NCBI RefSeq assembly: GCF_037940415.1
Contig: NZ_CP149798.1
Coordinates: 3,837,001 to 3,901,000, forward strand
Source: Streptomyces sp. f51
GTDB lineage: Bacteria > Actinomycetota > Actinomycetes > Streptomycetales > Streptomycetaceae
Direction of reading: 5' to 3'
Length of the DNA: 64,000 bases
The notes beneath the pieces are model-generated. The model was given only the letters and a program-made list of their open reading frames with translations, had not been told where the DNA came from and searched no databases. The translations under genes were made by a program, and so were the position numbers. Each line of letters begins with the position of its first letter. Within the stretch, counting starts at the first letter, position 1. Below are positions 17,556 through 26,652 of the stretch, in pieces.

Positions 17556-17900
17556 TCAGCCGGCGTTGGATGCCTCGGGCGTACCCTGCGCGGCGCGCCG
17601 GTACTCCGCGTTGATGCGCTGAGCTTCCTCGAGCTGGTCCTCCAGGATGACGATGCGGCAAGCGGCCTCGATCGGGGTCCCCCTGTCGACGAGCTCCCGC
17701 GCCCGGGCGGCGATCCTCAGCTGGTAGCGGGAGTAACGGCGGTGGCCGCCCTCCGACCGGAGCGGAGTGATCAGGCGGGCTTCCCCGATGGCCCGGAGGA
17801 AGCCGGGTGTGGTGCCGAGCATCTCGGCGGCCCTGCCCATCGTGTACGCGGGATAGTCGTCGTCGTCGAGACGACCACTGAGTGGAGTGTCCGCTGTCAT
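17556..17900 (-). CDS. MerR-family transcriptional regulator
   Basis: 114 residues. Winged helix at residues about 20-60 ([19 protein letters not shown] then [14 protein letters not shown]), followed by a helix ([22 protein letters not shown]) that would form the dimer coiled coil. No effector domain, so it senses through partners or acts constitutively. It resembles the short MerR proteins, related to HspR in layout, found in several copies in streptomycetes. GAGGTG lies three bases before the ATG. Confidence 0.85.
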   Translation of the reverse strand: MTADTPLSGRLDDDDYPAYTMGRAAEMLGTTPGFLRAIGEARLITPLRSEGGHRRYSRYQLRIAARARELVDRGTPIEAACRIVILEDQLEEAQRINAEYRRAAQGTPEASNAG

Positions 17901-18427
17901 TTCACCTCGTCGTGGCACGCGTCGAGGGGCCCCGCTGCCGTACGGCACCAGGGCCCCGAAGGAAATTGAACACCATCTGCCGGCTCTACTGCGGAGCCGA
18001 CCGTCTGTTTCCGCTACCGGGCCCGACTGCGGGCGGGTGAGCGGGGATCGTGAATGCCGTGACCGGGAACCACCGTCCCATCCGGGTTCGTGCGTACCCG
18101 GCCGTGCTGCTCCGGGGCCGGGCGATCCTGATGGCGTCTGCTTCCTCCGTCCTTGCCTCGGAGCCGATCTCTCGCCGGACCGGGAGCGAACTCCACCGGA
18201 CCGGCAAGGTCTGTACAGGAAACCCTAATCACGGCGACGCCCGATGTCTACCGTGACAAACACAGATTTCGCGATGCCCGGGAATCAGATTTTCTGCGTC
18301 GCGCAGCGATCGCCGCGACGGTGGTCCCGTATGCGGAATCGAGACCGTCCCGCGTCCTTCAACCTGCAACTACCGCGCGGTCCCGGGCTGTCCTGTCCGG
18401 CAAAGTCGTCGAGAACGAGGAGGGGTC
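17901..18427. other. Divergent intergenic region, no gene seen
   Basis: 527 bp between the MerR gene and the divergent lipoprotein gene. Base composition is slightly lower in GC around 18180-18320 (CAAACACAGATTTCGCG). Frames here are short and lack ribosome sites. Two opposite promoters are expected, but no clear hexamer pair was found. Confidence 0.4.
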
Positions 18428-19054
18428 ATGTCCGGTCCCGGACGTACGTCGGTGCTGGCGCTGGTGGGCGGAATCATGGTGCTGACGGGATGTCAGGACG
18501 CGGCGGGCGCGGGTTCCGCCGCGGACACCGGCCCGTCCTCGGTGAGTTCCCCGGCCCGGGCGGCCGAGCGGACTCCCGCCCCGGCCGCGTCACCGGCCGC
18601 GAGCCCCGCCGGCACGTCCACACCCTCGCGCGCCCCGGCGACCGGCTCATCCGGCCGGGCCTCCGCCCCGGCCGGCCGCTCGGCCACGCCCGTCGCGGGC
18701 TGCCGGGGCCTGGTCGCGGGCGCCCGGGTCAAGGCCGAGGTGACCCGGGAATACCGGCAGGACGTCACCCACTTCGTCCACATGGAACCGGTGCCGCACC
18801 GGTTCTTCTACGGCCGGTGCGGCACCGTCCGCTACGCCGCCGCCCCGTTCCAGCCCTCCGCGGGCGCCACCCAGGCGGAACTCGTGGGCCTCCAGGACGA
18901 GGGCGGCGCCACCAAGTACTTCCGCGACTCGGGCGGTGGCTGGGTCTACGTCGCGAGCGACGGCTTCCCCGCGGGTCCGCACGGCTGCGGTGACATCCCG
19001 GCGATACCCCACGCCCTGGCCACCGCCTGGGGGAACTGCTCGATCGCCCACTGA
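18428..19054 (+). CDS. Secreted lipoprotein, unknown function
   Basis: 208 residues. Lipoprotein signal (TSVLALVGGIMVLTGC, Cys about residue 22), then about 75 residues of Ala/Pro/Ser/Thr linker as in wall-spanning lipoproteins. A compact domain from about residue 90 has four cysteines (AGCRG, YGRCGTV, PHGCGD, GNCSIAH), probably two disulfides. GAGGAGG seven bases before the ATG. Monocistronic. No family recognised. Confidence 0.8.
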   Translation: MSGPGRTSVLALVGGIMVLTGCQDAAGAGSAADTGPSSVSSPARAAERTPAPAASPAASPAGTSTPSRAPATGSSGRASAPAGRSATPVAGCRGLVAGARVKAEVTREYRQDVTHFVHMEPVPHRFFYGRCGTVRYAAAPFQPSAGATQAELVGLQDEGGATKYFRDSGGGWVYVASDGFPAGPHGCGDIPAIPHALATAWGNCSIAH

Positions 19055-19363
19055 AACGGCCCGGCCCGGCCCGGCTCAGCTCGGCCGGGCTCGGCTCGAC
19101 CGGGCCTGGCTCGGCTGGGCTCAGCTCAGTTCGGCTCGGCCTGGCTCGGCTGGGCTCAGCTCAGTTCGGCCCGGCCTGGCTCGGCTGGGCTCAGCTCAGT
19201 TCGGCCCGGCTCGGCCCGGCTCGGCTCAGTTCGGCTCAGCCCGGCCCGGCTCGGCTCGGTCCGCGGACCCGCTCGCCCGCCGCGCCGCGCCGCCCCGACG
19301 GTGGGGCGCGGCGGGGCCGCCGGCGACCGACCCTCCCGGGGTCCACGGGTGACCGGCCGGCGC
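19055..19363. repeat. Pentamer-based minisatellite with three perfect 35-bp copies
   Basis: 19060-19260 is built from GGCTC/GGCCC-type pentamers. Inside it one 35-bp unit (begins CTGGCTCGGCTGGGCTCAGC, ends CGGC) is repeated three times back to back: 19106-19140, 19141-19175 and 19176-19210, differing only at one T/C. No gene is apparent; the + frame is low-complexity Ala/Arg/Gly/Ser. Confidence 0.85.
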
Positions 19364-20059
19364 TCAGGACGCCGACGGTGCAGGGACCGCGGCCGGAGAG
19401 GCCGTCGTGTCCTCGGCGACGCCGTCGAAGTCGACGTATCCGGTCTTCTCCAGCGCCGAGAGGTGTTCGAGCTCGGTCCGGTTGGTGACCGTGGCCAGGT
19501 CGCGTACCAGCGTGTTGCGGGTGCTGCTGCGCACCTGCGCGAGCTGCTGGAAGATCCTGCCGTGCTCCTCGCGCAGCAGATTCGCGAACTCCCGGCGGTA
19601 GGCGTCTCCTTGGGCCGCCGTCAGCTGGGCGAGCCAGCCCTGCTGCTCCACCGTCGGCCGGGTCGGCAGCGTGATGGCGAGCTTGGCCGCCACGGCGCGT
19701 ACGCGCTTGTCGAGATCGGTGTGGCCGGCCACCAGCTCGGCGCCCGCCTCCTTGACGGCCGGTGTGGGAGCCCGGTCGACCGCCTGCCGGCCCGCGGAGA
19801 TCTCCCACAGCCCGTCGACCTCCACCTGCGCCACGAGGTCGCGGTCGGCCGTGCTCAGCGGTCCCCAGGGCGTGTTCACCACGGGGCCGGGGTCGGCGAT
19901 GGCGGCCTTCACCGCGTCGAAGCGGTGGGGGTAGGAGTAGAAAACCGGGTACGCGAGTGAAGCGATCGTGGCGCCGATCGCCAGCGCCATGAGGATCGTG
20001 ATGAAGCTGCGCCGCAACTGGGCCTCCCTGCGGACCGGCTGGTCTTCGGCAGCCTTCAC
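19364..20059 (-). CDS. DUF4142-like membrane-anchored protein
   Basis: 231 residues. One N-terminal transmembrane helix (SFITILMALAIGATIASLAYPVF, about 18-40) with a four-helix-like exported domain: STADRDLVAQVEVDGLWEI, ELVAGHTDLDKRVRAVAAKL and REEHGRIFQQLAQVRSSTRN fit the DUF4142 (ferritin-like/YkuD-neighbour) pattern. A Pro/Ala/Ser tail ends the protein. GTG start without clear ribosome site, so the N-terminus is uncertain. Function unknown. Confidence 0.75.
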   Translation of the reverse strand: MKAAEDQPVRREAQLRRSFITILMALAIGATIASLAYPVFYSYPHRFDAVKAAIADPGPVVNTPWGPLSTADRDLVAQVEVDGLWEISAGRQAVDRAPTPAVKEAGAELVAGHTDLDKRVRAVAAKLAITLPTRPTVEQQGWLAQLTAAQGDAYRREFANLLREEHGRIFQQLAQVRSSTRNTLVRDLATVTNRTELEHLSALEKTGYVDFDGVAEDTTASPAAVPAPSAS

Positions 20060-20696
20060 CGGGCCGGTGCGGTCCGTACCGGCCGGAGCCGTTCTTGGCG
20101 CGTACCGAGTGCTCCGGCCCCATCCCGTACGGGGGGAACGGGAGTTGTGAGGGCGGGCACCCGGCCGCCGAGCCAGAAGATCAGTTCGCCGCCCGCGGCC
20201 GATAGGGCCGAACGGCCCCAGGTTCGGTCCGGACGGAACCGGGGAGAGGCGCGAGTCCTGGCACGCGCCCCCTTCGTACCCGTGCGCCCCATCTTCGGTG
20301 GGGAGCTGGGCAGTTGTCCGTCCCGTCGGCAGAGCGGGCGGGCTCGGCGCCCGGCGGCGAGCGGTCGGCGCGGGCCCGGACCGAAGCGCGTCGACCGTCG
20401 ACCACCGCGCCCGGAGGGGCTGTTGGGCCCTGCGGGCAGGGCCGTCACGGGGGCCGCGCGGCCTTCGCCGCCCAGGTCGGCGCCGGACTGCTCACCGCCG
20501 CGGTCACGGCGGCCCTCCTCCCGGCCATCGGCCCCGAGGACGCCCCGTACGGGCTGACAGCCGTCGTCCCCACCGCCCCGACCGGACTGTTCCTGCTGAT
20601 CGCGACCGGCGGAGGGCGGTGACCGTGCCTCCCTTGTAAGGGACCTGTCAGTCTCGTGCTAGGTTGCGCTCCTTGATCGTGAAGGTGGGGGCTTTC
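20060..20696. other. Intergenic region with a possible gene remnant and a promoter
   Basis: 637 bp. In the + frame 20461-20622 a stretch reading AFAAQVGAGLLTAAVTAALL plus GLTAVVPTAPTGLFLLI looks like two transmembrane helices without a proper start, perhaps the tail of a lost transporter gene. Further right, TTGTAA (20634-20639) and TAGGTT (20660-20665) may be the promoter of the next gene, although the 20-bp spacer is long. Confidence 0.3.
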
Positions 20697-23000
20697 ATGA
20701 AACGCGCACGACTCTCTTCTCCGGCCGCGGCGGTCCTGGTGGGACTGACGGCCGTGGTCGGTCCCGGCGCGGTGGACGCGCACGCGGGGTCCGGCACACC
20801 GCTGCCGATCGCGCACTTCTCTCACCTGGTGGTCGACGCCCGGCACGGGCACCTGTTCATCAGCGGCGGGGCGGGCACCGACGGCATCGTCGTCACCGAC
20901 CTCGACGGCGCGAACCCGACGACGATCGGCGGCGAGCCCGGCGCCACCGGCCTCGCCCTCTCCGGCGACGGATCCGCGCTGTACGCGGCTCTCCCGGGCC
21001 AGGACGCGATCGCGGCGATCAGCACGGAGAGCCTGACCGAGTCGGCCCGCTACGGCACCGGCGCCGACACCCACCCGGACTCGCTGGCCGTCGCCGGGGG
21101 CACCCTCTGGTTCGGTTACGGCTCGGCGGGCGCCGGCGGCATCGGATCCCTGTCCGCCGACGGCACGGTCACCCTGCGCCAGGATCCGGGCAGTTGGCCC
21201 GCTCCGCCGATGCTGGCGACCACGCCCACGCCCTCCGGCGCGCTGGCCGCCGCCGCGCAGACGGGAACCACCTCCGCCTTCGTCACCTACCGGGCCGGGG
21301 ACGGCACCCTGACCCGCCAGGCCGAGAAGGCCCTGCCCGTCCCCGACCTGAGCGACTTCGCGCTCACGGCGGACGGACAGCACCTGGCGGTCTCGTCCTG
21401 GGCCCACCCGACCGGCGACCGGTACCGCACCTCGGACCTGACCGCGGACGGCCGGTTCGCCATGCCGGTCGCCGCCAAGGCCGTCGCCGTGGCCCCGGAC
21501 GGCACCCTGGCCGGCTGCGGCTGTGGCGGCGACGCGTTCGAGGCGTTCCCGGAAACGGGCGAGGGCTTCTACGAGGAGTACGCGTACGACTCTCCGGTGA
21601 GGATGGCCGCCCACGGGCTCGCCTGGGCACCGGACGGGAGCCGGCTCTACTCCGTGGGTGTGGACGCCTCGGGGGGAACGCCCACACTGCACATCGGCCG
21701 CGACCCGGAGACTGCCTGGGTCCACCTCTACGGCGTCACCGCCACCCCGCTCGCCCCCGGCGAGGCCTACGCGTTCCGGGCGGGCTTCGACTCGCCGCTG
21801 TCCCTCGACGCCGGGCAGACGATGATGCCGGGCACCGTACGGATCACCCGCTACGACGACGCCGATCCGGACGGCGTGCCCATCACGGACTGGACGACCA
21901 CCCGTGCCTCCGTGGCCGACTTCTTCGGTGCCTACCACGTCACCGGAACCGCGCCCCTCAGCGGCCCGCTGAGCTTCCGCGTCGACTACTCCGGAAGCGG
22001 CCGCTACCGCCCGGTGAGCCGGACCTTCGACATCCCCGTCGCGAAGTACGCGCCCACCATGGAGGTGACCGCGCCCTCCACCGCCGGCCGGGCCGCGCCC
22101 ATGACCATCTCGGGGAAGCTCACCTGGCCGCACGACCATGTGACGACGGGCGCCGTCCACGTCGTCAAGACCGATCTGGCGCACCCGTCCGGCTCCTCGG
22201 CGGGCACCGTGCAGGTCGCCGCCGACGGAGGGTTCACCTTCCACGACACCCCGGCGACCGGCGCCGCCAACACCTACGCCTTCACCTACGACGGCGGCAC
22301 CTCCTACCTGCCGGCGAAGGCGTCGGCGACGGTCCAGGTGTCGAGGGCCACGCCGGCCCTCACCGTCGCCACCGACGCGAAGTCGTACCACTCCGGCGCG
22401 ACCGTCAAGGTCACCGCGCATCTGGGGACCACCTACACCTCCCGTTCCGTGACGCTGTACGACCAGCTCGCGGGCGGGAGCAGGACACAGCTGAAGACCG
22501 GCAGGGTCGACGCGCACGGGAACCTCGTCGCGTCCTTCAAGATCTCCGGCAACACCGTCTTCAGCGCGGCCTTCACGGGCGACGGCCGGTACGCGCCGCG
22601 CACGGTCACGACCGGGGTGACCGTCGCCCCGACGACCCGCACGCGGACGCAGTACCCGCTCACGACCACCCGCGTCGGATCCACCACCTACCAGGTCTTC
22701 TACAAGTCCGAGATCAACCTGGGCTACGACGTCCGGGTCACGCCCCGCCAGCCCGGCGGCTGCCTGACGGTGTACGTGGAGCACTACTACTCGGGAGCCT
22801 GGCATCCGACGACCTCACAGAGCTGCGTGCCCTGGTACGAGGACGACTGGTACGACTATGTGCGAGCCCTGAAGCTCTTCACCGGCAACGACCGCTACCG
22901 CATCCGGGGCCACTACACGCCCCCGGCCACCCATGCCCGGACCACCAGCGCCTGGACCGGCTGGACCTATCTGATCGTGCGTCCCGGGAACCCTTCGTAG
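20697..23000 (+). CDS. Exported beta-propeller / Ig-like repeat protein (paralogue A)
   Basis: 767 residues. Sec signal peptide (MKRARLSSPAAAVLVGLTAV..., cleavage near VDAHA), then a propeller-like region at about 30-340 with repeated LVVDARHGHLFISG, GLALSGDGSALYAALPG and SLAVAGGTLWFGYG strands. Ig-like beta-sandwich domains follow at about 350-660 (TMEVTAPSTAGRAAPMTISG, PALTVATDAKSYHSG), and a C-terminal domain with Cys pairs (GGCLTVYVEH, SQSCVPW). ATG 20697 was chosen for AAGGTGGGG upstream. Clear paralogue of the gene at 26653. Probably cell-surface or extracellular; ligand unknown. Confidence 0.85.
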   Translation: MKRARLSSPAAAVLVGLTAVVGPGAVDAHAGSGTPLPIAHFSHLVVDARHGHLFISGGAGTDGIVVTDLDGANPTTIGGEPGATGLALSGDGSALYAALPGQDAIAAISTESLTESARYGTGADTHPDSLAVAGGTLWFGYGSAGAGGIGSLSADGTVTLRQDPGSWPAPPMLATTPTPSGALAAAAQTGTTSAFVTYRAGDGTLTRQAEKALPVPDLSDFALTADGQHLAVSSWAHPTGDRYRTSDLTADGRFAMPVAAKAVAVAPDGTLAGCGCGGDAFEAFPETGEGFYEEYAYDSPVRMAAHGLAWAPDGSRLYSVGVDASGGTPTLHIGRDPETAWVHLYGVTATPLAPGEAYAFRAGFDSPLSLDAGQTMMPGTVRITRYDDADPDGVPITDWTTTRASVADFFGAYHVTGTAPLSGPLSFRVDYSGSGRYRPVSRTFDIPVAKYAPTMEVTAPSTAGRAAPMTISGKLTWPHDHVTTGAVHVVKTDLAHPSGSSAGTVQVAADGGFTFHDTPATGAANTYAFTYDGGTSYLPAKASATVQVSRATPALTVATDAKSYHSGATVKVTAHLGTTYTSRSVTLYDQLAGGSRTQLKTGRVDAHGNLVASFKISGNTVFSAAFTGDGRYAPRTVTTGVTVAPTTRTRTQYPLTTTRVGSTTYQVFYKSEINLGYDVRVTPRQPGGCLTVYVEHYYSGAWHPTTSQSCVPWYEDDWYDYVRALKLFTGNDRYRIRGHYTPPATHARTTSAWTGWTYLIVRPGNPS

Positions 23001-23154
23001 GGTGCCCGCACGCTCGCTCAGACGGGTCACGGAGCCGGCGGTGCCGGGCCGGTCGATCTTGATGATGTTCTGACGCTCCGCCGATTGACCCCGGGTACCG
23101 CACGGCGCAGGATCTTCCCTGCCCGGGCGGGTGTTCGGGCAGAGAGCTGGGACG

Positions 23155-23691
23155 ATGACTGCGGACGCCGGGGCCGGGCTGATACGGGTGGCGCGCTTCG
23201 GGCGGACGGTCGCGCTGACGACGGCCGCGGGCGCGGTGGTGTCCGAGGGGCTGTTGCTGGCTTTGATCGCGACGCCCCGCCGGCTGGAGTCCCTGCTGGT
23301 GGGCGCGGTCGTGGTCACCGTGATGTCGGTGGTGTGGCTGCCCTTCGCCTTCCTCCTGCCGGCCGGGTTCCGCCGCAGGTACGAACAGGCCGTGTGGATC
23401 GACACCGTGGGCGAACCGGGCGCGGGCCGGGACGAGGCGGGACGGCTCTCGCTCCGGCGCACGGCCGGATTCGTCGCGGTGGTGGTCTGCTGGATGGTGC
23501 TCATCGGTCTCGCGTCCCACCAGTTGATGCCGCCCTTCATGCTGATTCCCGTCGCCGTGACGCAATGGGCGCGGTCCCGGGCGACGGCGCGGTGGGAGCG
23601 GGAGAACGGCACGGCCGTCTGGCAGCGCGTCCCGGGCGTCCTGGGCGCCAGGGGACCGCTGTACCGATCCGAGGCACCCGCCGACCTGTGA
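23155..23691 (+). CDS. Small integral membrane protein, unknown function
   Basis: 178 residues with about four hydrophobic helices (VALTTAAGAVVSEGLLLALI, SLLVGAVVVTVMSVVWLPFAFLLP, RTAGFVAVVVCWMVLIGLAS, LMPPFMLIPVAV) and a basic cytoplasmic tail. It lies between two exported-protein genes, but is separated from both by more than 150 bp. Not recognised. Confidence 0.7.
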   Translation: MTADAGAGLIRVARFGRTVALTTAAGAVVSEGLLLALIATPRRLESLLVGAVVVTVMSVVWLPFAFLLPAGFRRRYEQAVWIDTVGEPGAGRDEAGRLSLRRTAGFVAVVVCWMVLIGLASHQLMPPFMLIPVAVTQWARSRATARWERENGTAVWQRVPGVLGARGPLYRSEAPADL

Positions 23692-24003
23692 ACCCCCGGC
23701 CCGGCCCTCCGCCGGACCGGGGGCCGAGCCGCCCTCTCGCCGGCTGTCCCCGCTGCCGTCCGCGGCCCACCACGGCACCGGCCGTCCCGCGGGCGACGCC
23801 TCGGACGGACCACGGACGCCCCGAAATCCCCCCTGCCCCGCACAACCCTTTGGGCCACTTCGTTGTCACACACACGTCCCGGCTCCGAGACCTTCACCGT
23901 CCGGCGGCCTCGCCCGGTCAGGGCGGGACTACAGAGATCGAAACAGCCCTGGAAAACCGCGCCGCGAGGTGGTTCTCCAGGGGAGGGAACAGGAGGCGGC
24001 TCG
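23692..24003. other. Intergenic region, nothing clear
   Basis: 312 bp. GC-rich up to 23840, then a less GC-rich stretch (ACTTCGTTGTCACACACACG) about 130 bp before the next start, where its promoter may lie. No gene or hairpin terminator identified. Confidence 0.35.
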
Positions 24004-26568
24004 ATGTCCGGATTCTGGGGTGGGCGGTTCCGAAGACCCGCCGCGGCGGGAGTGAGCGGGGCGCTGGTGACGGCCTCGGTGCTGCTCGCACCCATGGCGA
24101 GTGCCACGGACGGCGGCCCCGCCACGGTGGGCCTGGTCTCCGCGGCGCCGGACTCGGCACACCACCGGGCGCCGAGTGCCGCGCTGGGGAACGGCGGCCG
24201 CGTCGAACTCGTCGGCGGACGGGACGTCCGGGTCACGGCGGAACCGCGGGGCTCCGGAGGCCACCCGGCCCGTTACGCGGTCGCCGCGACGAACGGCACG
24301 CTGTCCGTGCAGCCGGCGGGGAAGTCCGGGACGGACCGTACGGCCGCGAAGCTGCCGCTGGCGGCGACGGGCACCGTACGCAGCGGTCTCATGACGGCGA
24401 GCGCCGCCGACTCGACGTACACGGTGAAACTGAGCATCACGCACGCCGACGTCAGGTCCAAGCTCTTCTACGTCTGGGACCGCAGGACCTGGGCGTCGTA
24501 CGCGGTGGACAGCAACAGCGCGGGCGGCACGGCGAGCGTGAAGCTGCCGCCGGGCGACTACTTCTCGGTGGCGCTGCACAACGACTGGATGGAGCCGAGC
24601 TACCTGCTCACCCGCGCCTTCACCGTCGGTTCGGCCGCCACCACCGTCTCCTTCGACCAGAGCGCGGCGAAGGAGACCGCGATCCGCGCCGACGACACCA
24701 CCGCCACGCGGGACTCCTCGGCCGTGTGGATCAGCGTCCCGGGCGGCGACCTGGCGGGCTTCGCCGGCGGCGGGCCCGACAAGGTGTACGTCACCCCGTT
24801 CTCGATGCCCGGTGTCTCGCTGCGCCTGCACGAGGTGCTCGCCAAGAAGGGCTCCTCCGCGAGCGTCCCGAGTCCCTACCGCTACGACCTCACGCACAGC
24901 TACACCACCACCGTGCCCGCCTCGCCCGTCAGCACGGTCCGCACCTCCACCCTGGCGAAGACCGTCACGAAGATCAGCGCTCCGGGTACCCGCACCACCG
25001 CGTACCTCCAGAGCACCCCCGCCTTCGGTGAGTGGACGGGCGTGTTCATCGGCGGCTCGGTGCCGGCCGCCGGTTCGCTCACCGAGTACGCCACCCCCGG
25101 TGTCACCTACGGCCGTCTTCTGGACTACGGCACCGGCGAGCTGCACCTGAACCTTCCGGATCGCACCCTGCCCGCCGGGACCAGCGCGGGCGAAGTCCTG
25201 GGCGCGGCCCCGCTCCAGCCGGTGCGCGGCCCGTGGATCGGCTCGCAGCGGTACTACGGGAAGATCTCGCTGTACGAGGGAAACACCTTCGGCGACGCGG
25301 CGGGCGACACGGGCTCCGACTTCCGTGCGACCTATGCCTACAAGCTGACGTCGGACGGCGTCACCTACGCCCAGGCCTCGGGACTCGACAGCTCCCACGG
25401 CCTGATGTCGTCGAGCCTGCCGTCGTTCGAGAAGACGTACGCCCTCGACCAGACCGTGCACCGCCACGTCCCGTACTCCGCCCTGTCCACGGACGTGCAC
25501 AACGAGTGGACGTTCCGCTCGGGCTACGCGGAGGGCAGGGAACTCCCGCTGATCGATGCCCGGCTGAAGGTCTCGGGGCTCGACGGCCTGGGCCGTGCGG
25601 CCGCCGGGACGGTCCGGATCGACGCGAGCGCGAGCACCCGCAACACGGCCGCGGCCGAGGCGAACACCAAGGTCACGGGTCTCGCGTACTCCACGGACGA
25701 CGGCACCGGCTGGACCGACCTGCCCGTCGCGGCCGACGGCTCCGCCACCCTGGACGTACCCGCCACCGCCTCCTTCGTCACCCTGCGCGTCACCGCCGAC
25801 GACGACCGGGGCGGCAGCCTCCGCCGCACCATCGTGCGGGCGTTCGGGGGCCCGGCCGCGCCGCGCGACGAGACGGTGGGCGCGACCCGCATCTCGAACG
25901 TCGTGGTGAACGGCGGAAAGCCGGTGGAGCTGACCGACCAGCCGCTCCAGGACTTCAAGGCGAGGTTCACCGCGACCGACCCGTCGGGCATCGCGAACGG
26001 CGACATGTACCTCTACCGGGGTTCGTACACCAGCCCCGACGCCGTCGTCTACGGCACCTGGACGGCGACCTGCACCAGGACGAACGCGACCACGTCCACC
26101 TGCGAGACGCAGTTCGCCTACATCCAGCCGCGCTGGACCCTCGGCCGCAACTCCCTCGCCGGTCCCTGGAAGCTGGCCGTCTGGGCCGAGTCCGCGGACG
26201 GCACGGGGCACGTGGATCTGCACGCCGCCACGTCTCCGTCCGTGCTGCGCGACGCGACGGTGACGGCCAACGCGTCTCCCGAGCCGGTGACCAAGGGCAA
26301 GACGCTCACCATCACGGGCAAGCTCGCGCGCGCCGACTGGGAGACGCTCGGCGGATACCACGGATACGCCGGACAGAAGGTGATGCTCCAGTTCCGCAAG
26401 AAGGGGGCGTCCACGTACACGACGGTGAAGACGATCTCCACCAGCAGCACGGGAGGTCTGAAGACCACGGTGAAGGCGGCGACGGACGGCTACTGGCGGT
26501 ACGCCTTCACCGCCACGTCCACCACCGCGGCCGCCACGTCCGGCGGCGACTTCGTCGACGTCCGCTGA
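24004..26568 (+). CDS. Large exported protein, unknown function
   Basis: 854 residues, secreted. A signal peptide ([25 protein letters not shown]) is followed by all-beta sequence with no cysteine-rich or catalytic motif I can name. About 130-190 looks like a pre-peptidase-like sandwich ([21 protein letters not shown]). About 550-640 looks like a cadherin/FnIII-type fold ([20 protein letters not shown]..., [15 protein letters not shown]). About 760-854 is an Ig-like C-terminal domain ([20 protein letters not shown]) related to those of the two neighbours. AGGAGGCGG precedes the ATG. Probably surface-exposed. Confidence 0.8.
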   Translation: MSGFWGGRFRRPAAAGVSGALVTASVLLAPMASATDGGPATVGLVSAAPDSAHHRAPSAALGNGGRVELVGGRDVRVTAEPRGSGGHPARYAVAATNGTLSVQPAGKSGTDRTAAKLPLAATGTVRSGLMTASAADSTYTVKLSITHADVRSKLFYVWDRRTWASYAVDSNSAGGTASVKLPPGDYFSVALHNDWMEPSYLLTRAFTVGSAATTVSFDQSAAKETAIRADDTTATRDSSAVWISVPGGDLAGFAGGGPDKVYVTPFSMPGVSLRLHEVLAKKGSSASVPSPYRYDLTHSYTTTVPASPVSTVRTSTLAKTVTKISAPGTRTTAYLQSTPAFGEWTGVFIGGSVPAAGSLTEYATPGVTYGRLLDYGTGELHLNLPDRTLPAGTSAGEVLGAAPLQPVRGPWIGSQRYYGKISLYEGNTFGDAAGDTGSDFRATYAYKLTSDGVTYAQASGLDSSHGLMSSSLPSFEKTYALDQTVHRHVPYSALSTDVHNEWTFRSGYAEGRELPLIDARLKVSGLDGLGRAAAGTVRIDASASTRNTAAAEANTKVTGLAYSTDDGTGWTDLPVAADGSATLDVPATASFVTLRVTADDDRGGSLRRTIVRAFGGPAAPRDETVGATRISNVVVNGGKPVELTDQPLQDFKARFTATDPSGIANGDMYLYRGSYTSPDAVVYGTWTATCTRTNATTSTCETQFAYIQPRWTLGRNSLAGPWKLAVWAESADGTGHVDLHAATSPSVLRDATVTANASPEPVTKGKTLTITGKLARADWETLGGYHGYAGQKVMLQFRKKGASTYTTVKTISTSSTGGLKTTVKAATDGYWRYAFTATSTTAAATSGGDFVDVR

Positions 26569-26652
26569 TCAGCGCGGTGGTGCCGTACAACCCTGGAGGG
26601 GCTCCAGTGGTCTTGTGGGCAGTCTTTTCTTCCTAGTGGGGGTTGCATCACT

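Noticed and set aside
20461..20622. Genuine small membrane-protein gene
   Set aside because: Two hydrophobic stretches occur, but no start with a ribosome site and no recognisable family; kept only as a possible remnant in an intergenic note.
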